NCBI GenBank assembly: GCA_905235305.1
Contig: CAJOLC010000017.1
Location: forward strand, 1-64,000
DNA: 64,000 bases
Direction: 5' to 3'
Origin: an uncultured Bacteroidaceae bacterium
GTDB taxonomy: Bacteria > Bacteroidota > Bacteroidia > Bacteroidales > Bacteroidaceae
The position numbers were made by a program, and so were the translations under genes. The stretch's first letter is position 1; each line of letters begins with the position of its first letter. Of this stretch, positions 47,842 through 56,918 are shown in pieces. A model generated the notes under the pieces. It had not been told where the DNA came from. It did no database searches and saw only the letters and a list, made by a program, of their open reading frames with translations.

Positions 47842-49587
47842 TTAAAGGTTAGCTTCATCGCCAGCATTTTCCAAATCCTTGTTGGCAGGAGTGTTGTCCA
47901 CGGGAACGGGAACAGACTGCAGGCCGTCGCCCTTGCTGTCCATAGACGTTGTGCGGTTGTTCGACGGATAGCCTGCGTCGATGACATTCTGCGGAATCTG
48001 CAGGACGCGACGAGGATCGTTCCAGCGGAGATAATCGTGGTGGATGTCGTCCTCATGGGGGTCGCGATATGCGTGGTGTACGGTGATGCCGTAACGCTTG
48101 ATGTCGAACCAGCGGAGGCCTTCGAACATCGTCTCGATACGACGGAAGTGAAGGACACAGTCAATCAGTCGTTTTGCATCGTCGGACAGCCCGTCGTAAG
48201 TCCATTCGGGACTCATGTCGGTGGGATGCAACTCACTCACATAAATGTTCTTTGAGGGCTCTCCTCTATAGAATCTGTTGATGTCGGCCTGCGTGAGAGG
48301 TTCGTCAACCATGTGTGATGAAGTCCAGAAGCCCAGGTCGGCAAGAGCCTTTTCCGTCTGCCCGAGATAAATCTCTGCCTCAGCACGGCAGAGCAGCGTC
48401 TCTTCGGCAGTGAAGGGCTGGTAGATGATATGTACATATCCGATGCCGGCAATTTTGTCTGTGTATTCGAAATACTCATACACACGGAACAACCAAGAGC
48501 CATAAGCCTGGCCTGCACCCCACATATAAATCTTACCGTCGAAGGCCTTGAGACGTCCGCTCCAGTTGGGACCGCCACCTTCGTAGAGGATGTCCTTCGT
48601 AGCATCCACTTTTTCGGCAGTGCTACCGCTGTTGATGGCATAGCGGCAGGCAGAGAGCATACGGTCGAAGAGCGAGTAAGTGGCCTGCAGCATGTAGTTG
48701 CAAGAAGCCGTCTCGTCGTTGAAGTCGTTGAGCAGCGTGTAGATGGTGTTGGAACTCATCGTAGCCCACTTGCGGAGAGAGGAAGCGGGGTTATTGCCCA
48801 AGGCTGCCGTAGCATACTTCACGCACTGCTCATAGTCGCGCTTGTAGAGGTAGAAGCGGGCGGCAAGGGCATTGGCTGCGTTGCGGTTGAAGTGGTAGGC
48901 AGGCACCTTGTACTTAGAGTCGTCCACGAGGTCGATACCTTCGAGGATGTCCTTCTCAATGAGGTTATAGACTTCGGCCACACTCTTGCGGAACCTCGGA
49001 TTGCTGTAGTCCACGGTGACTGTCTTCTCCACTGCGCTGACATAGGGGATGCCAACGTCGTTGGCACTCTGTGTCTCGTCCTTGTAAGCCTCGGCAAAGA
49101 CGTTGACAAGAACGAAGTGGAGGTAGGCACGCAGGAGGTGCGCTTCGCCCCAGGAGTTGGAGAGTTCGGGGTCGTTGGCAGGGTCGTTGCTCATTTCGAG
49201 CATAGCCTCGATAGCATGGTTGGCCACGGCTATACCTTGATAATATGCTTCCCAGACGGTATAGGGAGTATCGTCTTCGTCTGTACTGTAGTTGTCGATG
49301 TCTTCCCATTCGTAAGCCTGCTCGTGGAAGAGTGCATAGGCATCGTTATGGGTGGCAGGCACCACGACGTTGTTGTCCACGAGGTTGTCGCCGCTGAGTT
49401 CGCAGATGACAGCCGGAACGGACACGGGGTAGCCCGAAGTGAGCAGTTGCTGAATCTTGTCGGGCGAAGAGGTGATGTCCGTGCGGTTGTCGGGTTCCTC
49501 ATCGAGTGCTGTGCATGAGGACACGCAGAGCGTGCAGACCATGCAGAAGGCCCAAAGGCTGTATAGATTTCTTTTCATATCCTTCAT
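47842..49587 (-). CDS. SusD/RagB-family nutrient-binding lipoprotein
   Basis: 581 residues with a lipoprotein signal (VSSC, about 22-25). The SusD N-terminal helical/TPR-like part is clear: YEWEDIDNYSTDEDD, YYQGIAVANHAIEAML, EAHLLRAYLHFVLVNVFAEAY. The C-terminal FRRIETMFEGLRWFDIKRYG motif is also present. It forms the lid that captures ligand for the SusC-type channel encoded 16 bases upstream. Peptidase partners suggest peptide or glycoprotein rather than plain polysaccharide. Confidence 0.94.
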   Translation of the reverse strand: MKDMKRNLYSLWAFCMVCTLCVSSCTALDEEPDNRTDITSSPDKIQQLLTSGYPVSVPAVICELSGDNLVDNNVVVPATHNDAYALFHEQAYEWEDIDNYSTDEDDTPYTVWEAYYQGIAVANHAIEAMLEMSNDPANDPELSNSWGEAHLLRAYLHFVLVNVFAEAYKDETQSANDVGIPYVSAVEKTVTVDYSNPRFRKSVAEVYNLIEKDILEGIDLVDDSKYKVPAYHFNRNAANALAARFYLYKRDYEQCVKYATAALGNNPASSLRKWATMSSNTIYTLLNDFNDETASCNYMLQATYSLFDRMLSACRYAINSGSTAEKVDATKDILYEGGGPNWSGRLKAFDGKIYMWGAGQAYGSWLFRVYEYFEYTDKIAGIGYVHIIYQPFTAEETLLCRAEAEIYLGQTEKALADLGFWTSSHMVDEPLTQADINRFYRGEPSKNIYVSELHPTDMSPEWTYDGLSDDAKRLIDCVLHFRRIETMFEGLRWFDIKRYGITVHHAYRDPHEDDIHHDYLRWNDPRRVLQIPQNVIDAGYPSNNRTTSMDSKGDGLQSVPVPVDNTPANKDLENAGDEANL

Positions 49588-49603
49588 ATTTCTTTACTGT
49601 TGA

Positions 49604-52600
49604 TTAAAAGCCCAAGCGCACGGTTGCAGTGAATTGTTTGGAGATGGGAGCAGCCACACCGCCGGAGTTGATGAACTCGGGATCCTGGCCGTTCAGCTTC
49701 TTGTCTGCATAGAGCAGGAAGAGATTCGTTGCAGCCACCTTGAGAGAGGCACGGTTAATGAAGGTGGTCTTCTTCATCCATTCGTCGGGCAAGGTGTAGG
49801 TGAGGGCGAGTTCCTTCAGTCGGATGAAGTCGCCGTTGGCAATGCGTTCGGTAGAGTAGTTGTAGGCATTGTAGGCAGTGCGCATTGTTGTGCCGCCGAA
49901 GCGGTCCACCTGGTTGCGCGATGCGATGACGGGCACGTTGGTCACAGCCTCGTCGCCTGCCATCATCCAGCGGTTCTTGAACTCGCGTGGGAGTGCGGAG
50001 AGGTCGCTGTAGGCATAGGAGAAGACGGGGTCGAGACGCACGACGTTGCCACCGGCATAGGTGATGAAGACGTCGAGCGCAAGGGTGCCCCACTTCTTGC
50101 TCTTGTAGCTGAAGGTATTGTTGAGAGAGCCGTAGAACGTCGGATCTGAGGGGCCTTCATAGACGAGGAAGTCCTTCAGGTTCTCCGTCTCCTGGAAGTT
50201 CACGTCGCCCACTGTCTTCTCTCCGAGTTCGTTATATACCTGCGGCAGGCCTTCGGAATTAAGTCCGGCGAACTGATAGCTGAAGATGGAGCGGACGGGG
50301 TAGCCTTCGATGGCATAGCCCAGACCGGTTACGAGGTCTACGGCGCGACTGGCAACCTCAAGAGAGGTTATCTCATTCTTTGCTTTCGAGAAGATGAAGT
50401 CTGACGTCCACTTGAAGCCGACTTTATCTATATTGACGGTAGAGAGGCCCAGTTCCACGCCATGCGATTCCATGTCGGCCACATTGGCATATTTGGCAAT
50501 CTCGCCACCTGCACCCTGTGTATAGGTGCGGCCTATCAGGTCATAGTTGTTACGCCCATAAACATCGAATGTCAGGGCGATGCGTTCTTTCAGGAAGCTC
50601 AAGTCGATGCCGAAGTTCCATTCATGCTTCTTCTCGTAAGTAAGTTCTGAGTTACCCAGCGAAGAGATATAGATTTGCGACTCGGCAGCGGAGGTGAAGG
50701 GGCGCCAAGCATTCTGGGTCATGAAAATGGCTTCGGCATTGGTTACCCAGGATGGACCTGTATCGGCAGTCAGAGAATAACTGCCACGGAACTTCACTTG
50801 CGAAAGCCAGGATTTGGAGCGTTCCATGAACTTTTCGTTAGTGAGGTCGTATGAAGCCGACACGTTCCAGGTAGGCAGCCAACGGCTCTGATGGCTCTTG
50901 CCGAGGCGGTTGGTTCCTTCATAGCGGAAGGTGCCGTTCAGTGTATAGCGCTGGTCATAGTTGTAGTTCACCTGACCGTAGTATGCGAGGGTGTTGGTCA
51001 GGGTATAGGATTCGCCGAAGTATTCGGTGTTCTCCTCATTCATCTGCTTGAGCCAGAGGTACGGAGTATAGGTGATGCCACCGTTATCGAATTGATAGCC
51101 CCAGCCTGTCCAAGTCATGGCTGTACGGCGGACGGAGGAGTATTCGGTTCCGACCATGCCGTTGACCGTGTGCACATCCTTGAAGACATTGTTATATCCT
51201 GCCATAAGGCGGAAGGTATTGGAGCGCATGTTGTCGTCATACTGATACTTGATACCTCCCGAGGGAAGGATGGATTCGGGCAGTGCCAGTTCGTTGTCGG
51301 GGTCAGTATAGAGCAGGGAGTTGTCATCGCGAATGGTGGAGTTATCGTCCTGGGCATCTACGCCAGCGCGATAGGCGTTTGCCTGGTTGGCCTTGTCCAT
51401 TACATTGTGCTGCCGCTTGGTGTGTGAGATGCGCGATGAGATAAGTCCTGCCAGACGGACGGACTTGATGGGTTTGTATTCCAGCTCGCCGCGGAACATC
51501 AGCTCGGTCACATTGATGTCGTTATAGTTGTACTCCAGTTCATCGAAGATATTGAAGCCTGTGTAGAAGCGTGTATAGTTGATGTTGGGGTCGAGGCATC
51601 GGCTCGTATTCATGGCATAGCTGAAGGGGTTGATGTCGAAGTCTCGCTTCACCTCGCCGGTTACGACATCGGTTGTACGGTTGAGCGAGCCCGGGGCCTC
51701 TTGCTTACGGTAGCTGCCCTGTGCAGCAAGCTTCACGGTAAGAAGGTTACAGAGCTTCCTGTCTTTCAGGATGTCGTAGGATGTGTTACCGTTGAAGGTG
51801 TAGCGGTCCACACTGCTGCGGTTGACGAATTGTCCCGGGTCTGTGAGGATTGACATCGAGAAGTAGCTCTGCGAGCGGTCTGTACCGCCGGAGATGCTGA
51901 GAGAATGGTTCTGCTGGACTTTGCTTGAGAAGAGGAGGTCGAACCAGTCGGTGTTGCGGAACTCGGCAGCCTGGAGATAGGCATTACGGGCAGCCTCTGT
52001 GTTCTGGAGGCCGAACGTACCGGTGACAGGATCGTATTTGCGCAGCTGTTGGAACATGTATCCATAGATGCCGGTATTCTGGGCATTGACCATGTTATCG
52101 AGCTGGAGCCAACCCTTGTCATACATTTCCTTGTAGACACCCATCACCTCTTGCGAGTTCATGATATTGTAGTTGTTGTAGCTGGGCTTCAGGCGTGTGG
52201 TGAATTCGCCAGTATAGTTGACGCTGGCATGGCCTTTGGAGCCTCGCTTGGTAGTGATGACTATCACGCCGCCCATGGCCCTTGCGCCATAGATGGAGGT
52301 TGCAGAGCCGTCCTTCAGGATGGTGAAGCTCTCGATGTCGTCGGAGTTCAAGCCAGCCACGGCAGAGGAAATCAGGGTCTTGGCATCACCGGAAGCAAGG
52401 TCGTCGGCACTGACATCTACGTTGTCCTCATATATGACGCCATCGACCACCCATAGGGGTTTGGAGTTGCCGTAGATGGAAGTAGCGCCGCGCACACGAA
52501 TCTTTGGCGAGGCACCGAATGTGCCCGTGACGTTCGTCACCTGCACGCCAGCCACACGGCCTTCAAGCGAGCGGCTCACGTCGGCCATACCCGAGAGCTT

Positions 52601-52990
52601 GATCTTCTCGGCATCCACCGTAGTGGCAGCACCCGTGAAGAGGCGCTTGTCAATCTGCTGTTGGCCGTTCACGATGACCTCCGTCATCTGAACAGTTTCG
52701 TCCCGCATCATAATGCTCATGCCATCCTTGGCTTTCACCTTCTGGGTTTGCATGCCAATCAGCGAGACTACCAGTACGGCATTCGACTTGACATCTTTTA
52801 ACGTAAATTTGCCGTTGAGGTCCGTAACGGCCCTGTTCTGCATGCCCTCCACTACTATGTTCACGCCCATCAGCGGCTCGTTGTCATCGGCGGAAAACAC
52901 TGTTCCCGAAACTGTTGTCTGCGCCATTGCCACTCCGATAGATAAGAATAGCAGCGCCAGGACAATACTAAATTTTCTATATAAAAGCAT
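49604..52990 (-). CDS. SusC/RagA-family TonB-dependent transporter
   Basis: 1128 residues. Signal peptide about 1-23 (VAMAQ), then a carboxypeptidase-regulatory-like domain (about 25-100: VSGTVFSADDNEPLMGVNIVV). A TonB-box-like TEVIVNGQ, a plug domain with RVRGATSIYGNSKPLWVVDGV, and a 22-strand barrel ending in VRLGF follow. It imports the ligand held by the SusD partner. First gene of the locus; the -7 box lies about 103 bases upstream. No anti-sigma or hybrid two-component regulator is adjacent. Confidence 0.95.
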   Translation of the reverse strand: MLLYRKFSIVLALLFLSIGVAMAQTTVSGTVFSADDNEPLMGVNIVVEGMQNRAVTDLNGKFTLKDVKSNAVLVVSLIGMQTQKVKAKDGMSIMMRDETVQMTEVIVNGQQQIDKRLFTGAATTVDAEKIKLSGMADVSRSLEGRVAGVQVTNVTGTFGASPKIRVRGATSIYGNSKPLWVVDGVIYEDNVDVSADDLASGDAKTLISSAVAGLNSDDIESFTILKDGSATSIYGARAMGGVIVITTKRGSKGHASVNYTGEFTTRLKPSYNNYNIMNSQEVMGVYKEMYDKGWLQLDNMVNAQNTGIYGYMFQQLRKYDPVTGTFGLQNTEAARNAYLQAAEFRNTDWFDLLFSSKVQQNHSLSISGGTDRSQSYFSMSILTDPGQFVNRSSVDRYTFNGNTSYDILKDRKLCNLLTVKLAAQGSYRKQEAPGSLNRTTDVVTGEVKRDFDINPFSYAMNTSRCLDPNINYTRFYTGFNIFDELEYNYNDINVTELMFRGELEYKPIKSVRLAGLISSRISHTKRQHNVMDKANQANAYRAGVDAQDDNSTIRDDNSLLYTDPDNELALPESILPSGGIKYQYDDNMRSNTFRLMAGYNNVFKDVHTVNGMVGTEYSSVRRTAMTWTGWGYQFDNGGITYTPYLWLKQMNEENTEYFGESYTLTNTLAYYGQVNYNYDQRYTLNGTFRYEGTNRLGKSHQSRWLPTWNVSASYDLTNEKFMERSKSWLSQVKFRGSYSLTADTGPSWVTNAEAIFMTQNAWRPFTSAAESQIYISSLGNSELTYEKKHEWNFGIDLSFLKERIALTFDVYGRNNYDLIGRTYTQGAGGEIAKYANVADMESHGVELGLSTVNIDKVGFKWTSDFIFSKAKNEITSLEVASRAVDLVTGLGYAIEGYPVRSIFSYQFAGLNSEGLPQVYNELGEKTVGDVNFQETENLKDFLVYEGPSDPTFYGSLNNTFSYKSKKWGTLALDVFITYAGGNVVRLDPVFSYAYSDLSALPREFKNRWMMAGDEAVTNVPVIASRNQVDRFGGTTMRTAYNAYNYSTERIANGDFIRLKELALTYTLPDEWMKKTTFINRASLKVAATNLFLLYADKKLNGQDPEFINSGGVAAPISKQFTATVRLGF

Positions 52991-53092
52991 CTTAAAAATG
53001 TTAGTTCTCTAATTCTCTCTCTGAATCGCCTTATTATACCTTATTATATATAATAATGTGTATTATCACGCTTAACTTGACAATTCGAACTG

Positions 53093-53100
53093 CAAAGGTA
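53093..53100 (-). promoter_or_regulatory. -7 box for susC locus
   Basis: TACCTTTG on the minus strand, 103 bases upstream of susC. A TA-rich palindromic tract (about 53030-53060) lies in the leader between box and gene. The -33 element is unclear. Confidence 0.5.
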
Positions 53101-53265
53101 TGAAGTTTTTTTTAATTATTTGCACATTTCACATCAAAAAATGTGTTATTTTAACATTCTGGTATATAAATAAGGAGATTTCATGAATAAGGAAATACCT
53201 TTCAGGCGTTTTTCGTGACACAATAACGCACCCTGCGCCGCACGACTTAGCACCGCGGTTTGGTC

Positions 53266-53375
53266 AATGCATTAAGGTGGGTTGTTTGAACATACATGTA
53301 CATTCAATTGAACATACATGTATATTCAATTGCACATACATGTATGTTCAAACAACGCAATATGCTATGTCGGGC
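53266..53375. repeat. 22-bp-period array, five units
   Basis: Units start at 53266, 53288, 53310, 53332 and 53354. The middle three share ACATACATGTA at one offset, and the fourth contains the 14-bp palindrome ACATACATGTATGT. The first has ATGCATTAAGG and the last ends TGTCGGGC, as at 11937-11958. The rest of the gene-free stretch 53101-53402 shows nothing else I recognise. Confidence 0.78.
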
Positions 53376-53394
53376 GACGCGGCAGGCTGAGACA

Positions 53395-53433
53395 TAAAGA
53401 AAAACGTGCGCCCCCGGGTCGGGAACGCACGTT
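53395..53433 (-). terminator. Terminator of carboxyltransferase-like gene
   Basis: On the minus strand AACGTGCG (53433-53426) pairs with CGCACGTT (53410-53403) around a 15-base loop, followed by TTTCTTT. It begins about 30 bases after the stop codon at 53465. Confidence 0.82.
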
Positions 53434-53464
53434 GATTATCTGCTTTGCTTTATTCGACGGCTGA

Positions 53465-55237
53465 TTAAGCCTCTCTTTCTATCCACGCAAGGGTGTCGCC
53501 GCGGCGGACATGAGAAGCCTTCTTGGCAGCGATGTCTACGAGGCGGCCGCCAATGCCGGCGGGAATGGGGATGAACTCACCCCAGGTGGCTTGCACATAG
53601 CACAGGATATCGCCGTCCTTGTACTTCTGTCCGATGGCTGGCTCGAGGCATGGAACGCCTTCGCCATCGCCCTTGAACTCGTAGAAGACCTGGCCATCGG
53701 CTGGGCTGACAACTGCATCGGCCTTGGCATGCTTGAAGGCAGCCAGCTCCTCGGGCTTGACGGATTTGCTCAGCTTTGCCTCTTTGGCTTTCTGAAGATC
53801 CGTGAGGAAGTTCTTCTTTGCCTGCCCGCTCTTGAAGTTGCGGTACTGCTCGGGGTGCATTGCAAGCTCGAACAGCTCCTCGTCGTCCTGCCCGTATTCC
53901 CATCCGTTCTCGTCCATCTCCTTGCGGAAACCGTCGAGCGCATTGGGATAGAGCGTATGGGGATCGGTCTCGGTGAACTCTTTGCCTTTCTGTTTTGCGA
54001 GCTCCACGAGCTCGGGAGCTATCGTGCCAGGCACTTTTCCGCTCTTGCCCAGTATCATGCCCCACATTGCATCGTCCATCATAACGAAGCGGCCCTTGCC
54101 CTGAGCCATGGTGAGCAAGTTCATCAAGGCGATGTTCTTGGTGTACTGACTGAATGGCGTCACCAATGGAGGATAGCCGACCATCGGCCAGACATACTCT
54201 ACCTCGTTGAAGAGAGCCACGAGCATGTCGTCGGTATTCAGTTCAGGCTCGCCCTTCTGCTTGCGCAGGCTGTTGATGGCAGCCTGAATGCCTCCCAGGT
54301 CAGCCATCATAGAGCCCATCATGCCGCCAGGCAGGCCGCAGCCAAGCAACAGGCTCGACATGTGCTTGTTGGCAGGGTTGATGAAGTAGCCAAGCCAGTC
54401 GTCAATGAACTCCTGAGTAAGGGAACGTGCCTTCATATAGGCATTCATGTTAATCTCAGGCACATCGAAGCCCTCGTTCTTCAGCATCGACTGCACAGAG
54501 ATGATGTCCGGATGAACCTTTCCCCAAGAAAGCGGCTCGATGGCTGTATCAATGATGTCGGCACCATTGTTGCAGACCTCGAGAATGCTTGCCATTGAGA
54601 GACCCGGACCGCTATGGCCATGATACTGGATGATAATGTCGGGATGCTTCGTCTTTATCATGCCCGTGAGCTTGCCAAGCATGGCAGGCTGACCGATGCC
54701 GGCCATATCCTTCAGGCAAATCTCAGCAGCGCCGGCCTCTATCAGCTGGTCGGCAATTGCAGAGTAGTACTCGGCAGTATGGATGGGACTTGTGGTAATA
54801 CAAAGGGTTGCCTGCGGAATCATGCCCCCTTCCTTAGCCCACTTGATGCTTGGGATGATATTGCGGACATCGTTCAAGCCACAGAAAATGCGGGTAATAT
54901 CCGTGCCCTGCTTCTTCTTGACCTTATACATCAACTGGCGCACATCGTCTGGAACAGGGTACATTCGCAAGGCATTCAAGCCACGATCCAGCATATGAGT
55001 CTTGATGCCCACTTCGTTGAAAGGCTTGCAGAAAGCGCGAACGGCCTCATTAGGGTTCTCGCCAGCCAGCAGGTTCACCTGCTCGAACGCGCCGCCATTA
55101 GTCTCCACACGGTCGAAGCACCCCATCTCGATGATGACGGGAGCAATGCGTGCCAACTGGTCCTTGCGCGGCTGGAACTTGCCGCTACTCTGCCACATGT
55201 CTCTATAAACGAGACTGAATCTTACTTTCTTCTTCAT
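53465..55237 (-). CDS. Oxaloacetate decarboxylase/pyruvate carboxylase B-like protein without biotinyl lysine
   Basis: 590 residues. The carboxyltransferase TIM barrel is complete: metal-ligand aspartate in YRDMWQS (D13), the carbamylated-type lysine K176 in CLKDMAGIG, metal histidines H206 and H208 in QYHGHSGPG. The PYC/OADA domain (about 320-480) follows. The C-terminal region (about 505-588) has the shape of a biotinyl/lipoyl domain, but the expected EAMKM turn reads YVQATWGEF, so no biotin can be attached there. It may act with a separate biotin carrier or have another reaction. Single gene with its own terminator. Confidence 0.88.
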   Translation of the reverse strand: MKKKVRFSLVYRDMWQSSGKFQPRKDQLARIAPVIIEMGCFDRVETNGGAFEQVNLLAGENPNEAVRAFCKPFNEVGIKTHMLDRGLNALRMYPVPDDVRQLMYKVKKKQGTDITRIFCGLNDVRNIIPSIKWAKEGGMIPQATLCITTSPIHTAEYYSAIADQLIEAGAAEICLKDMAGIGQPAMLGKLTGMIKTKHPDIIIQYHGHSGPGLSMASILEVCNNGADIIDTAIEPLSWGKVHPDIISVQSMLKNEGFDVPEINMNAYMKARSLTQEFIDDWLGYFINPANKHMSSLLLGCGLPGGMMGSMMADLGGIQAAINSLRKQKGEPELNTDDMLVALFNEVEYVWPMVGYPPLVTPFSQYTKNIALMNLLTMAQGKGRFVMMDDAMWGMILGKSGKVPGTIAPELVELAKQKGKEFTETDPHTLYPNALDGFRKEMDENGWEYGQDDEELFELAMHPEQYRNFKSGQAKKNFLTDLQKAKEAKLSKSVKPEELAAFKHAKADAVVSPADGQVFYEFKGDGEGVPCLEPAIGQKYKDGDILCYVQATWGEFIPIPAGIGGRLVDIAAKKASHVRRGDTLAWIEREA

Positions 55238-55308
55238 TTGCTATCTCATTAAACTGGGCGCAAAGTTACACAATTATCTTCACTTTGCGAACCCTCAAAG
55301 CAAAAAAC

Positions 55309-55677
55309 TTACCTTTTTTGCACAATTTTAACGCTCACGCCTTGACAAAAGACACCAAAAGGCGGGTTTTCCTTCTCAATTGCCACACTTACCTCCATGA
55401 CAAGAGGGCACTCATCGAGAACCGCAGATGCAATCCTTGCTGCCACGTGCTCCAGGAGATTCGAGGGTTTGCTCATCTCCCTTTGGGCGATGCTGACAAA
55501 GCGGGAATAGTCTGCCGTACCCTCCAACTGGTCATCCCTCCATGCCGAAGCCGCCACTTCTACCTGAGCAGAAATGGTGACATAGAACTCGCCGCCTACG
55601 ACACGTTCCTGCGGATGACAGCCATGGAAGGCATGCACCTTGATGCGATTGACGCTTATCTCGACAATGTGTTTCAC
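55309..55677 (-). CDS. folB: Dihydroneopterin aldolase
   Basis: 122 residues. Folate synthesis enzyme that cleaves dihydroneopterin to the hydroxymethyl pterin. Family features: INRIKVHAFHGCHPQERVVGGEFYV-type start (residues 9-33), the LLEHVAARI segment (about 74-82) and the closing EKENPPFG (about 102-109). Length is standard. It overlaps the nitroreductase gene by 4 bp and ends the dnaA operon. Confidence 0.92.
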   Translation of the reverse strand: MKHIVEISVNRIKVHAFHGCHPQERVVGGEFYVTISAQVEVAASAWRDDQLEGTADYSRFVSIAQREMSKPSNLLEHVAARIASAVLDECPLVMEVSVAIEKENPPFGVFCQGVSVKIVQKR

Positions 55678-56918
55678 TCTGTTTCCTCCTCATCAAGCGT
55701 CTGCTGCGAATCAGGCAGATACCTCTTCAGCACCCTTGCCACACCAGCTGTCCATGAATTCATCGTGTCGTTCTCTAATTGCAGCGAAGTAATCAGGCGG
55801 ATGACATGGTCGATGGGCATACGGTAGCGAAGTACGCCACTGATGAGCTTTGCATAGTCCCAGTACTTCGGATTGAAGCGTTCGCTCAAGCCTTCGATGG
55901 TGGTCTTATAGCCACGCTTATTGACAAACTGGAAGTCATAGCGTTTCTGCCCCTCTCTGTCATAATGCTTGATGATGAATCCATTCATTACACTCTTCGG
56001 AATAGCGATGCCCTCTTCATCGTCTTGCAGACCGGTGAAGATTTCATAAGGAAGGCCATCAAGCATACCGACGAAGGCTACCCACTTCTCCTTTTTGTTC
56101 TGGAAGCGAACCACATCACATTCCAACACCTCAGGTCTGCGTTCCACAACAGATGGAATGTTGCCAAGGGGAAATCCATCTGCCTTCAGGAATCTCTGCT
56201 GGGCAAGCACGGAGAGCAAAGCTTCAGACATTGCTTCGTTGTCTTTTCTTGTATAGCGGATGTCGGTAAAGACTTGAGCCAAGGTCTGCTTGTCGTTGAT
56301 TTCCACAAAATGCTTGTTCGAGGCAAGCGATTCGCGCTTCTTGTAGCAAGCATCAATGCGCTCTGGCGTGAAAAGATTATACGTCTCCTGATGCACAATG
56401 GCCTGAAGAGGCAAGCGGTCAGTCTGTCTTGGTTTCTCGGCAGGCCAGCCAATGGTCAAAGTAGCAACAGGGAAGACAAGCTCCGGCAAGTCCAATGCCA
56501 AAATGATGGCTTGCGGCTGATATATGGTTGTGCCGAGGAAACAGACGCCAAGCCCTTCTTCCTCTGCCAAGCAGCAGAAGGTTTGGGTGAAAAGCAAAGC
56601 ATCGGTCGCAGCATTGATAAAGCTGAGGGCATTGTCGTAGCCAGGACTTGCTTCTCGCTGCAAGCACCAGTCGGTCACTCGGCGGAAGTCGGCACATATG
56701 GTCAGCACCACAGGAGCCTGTGTCACCATTGGCTGGAAGAAGTGAGCTGGAGCCAGCTGTTCTTTCTTCTCATCCGAACGGGTCACGATGACGCTATAGA
56801 GTTGCAGGTTACCCATCGTTTGTGTTCGAGAGGCTTCCTCTATTAAGCGATTCAGCAGCTCGTCACTGACGGGCTGCTGAGTATATTTGCGGATGGTTCT
56901 TCTCTGCTTGATGTTCAT
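55674..56918 (-). CDS. Nitroreductase fused to a class II ribonucleotide reductase tail
   Basis: 414 residues in one open frame. Residues 1-244 are an NfsA-type flavin nitroreductase (QRRTIRKYTQQPVSDELLNR, LGTTIYQPQAIILALDLPE, then QVFTDIRYTRKDNEAMSEAL, which normally ends the protein). Residues about 245-414 look like the C-terminal region of the adenosylcobalamin-dependent ribonucleotide reductase of Bacteroidota: RRPEVLECDVVRFQNKKEKW, YEIFTGL, KRGYKTTIEGLS, YWDYAKLISGVLRYRMPI. The reductase catalytic barrel is absent. It overlaps dnaA and folB by 4 bp each. An ancestral deletion joining two neighbouring genes is the simplest explanation. Confidence 0.8.
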   Translation of the reverse strand: MNIKQRRTIRKYTQQPVSDELLNRLIEEASRTQTMGNLQLYSVIVTRSDEKKEQLAPAHFFQPMVTQAPVVLTICADFRRVTDWCLQREASPGYDNALSFINAATDALLFTQTFCCLAEEEGLGVCFLGTTIYQPQAIILALDLPELVFPVATLTIGWPAEKPRQTDRLPLQAIVHQETYNLFTPERIDACYKKRESLASNKHFVEINDKQTLAQVFTDIRYTRKDNEAMSEALLSVLAQQRFLKADGFPLGNIPSVVERRPEVLECDVVRFQNKKEKWVAFVGMLDGLPYEIFTGLQDDEEGIAIPKSVMNGFIIKHYDREGQKRYDFQFVNKRGYKTTIEGLSERFNPKYWDYAKLISGVLRYRMPIDHVIRLITSLQLENDTMNSWTAGVARVLKRYLPDSQQTLDEEETE

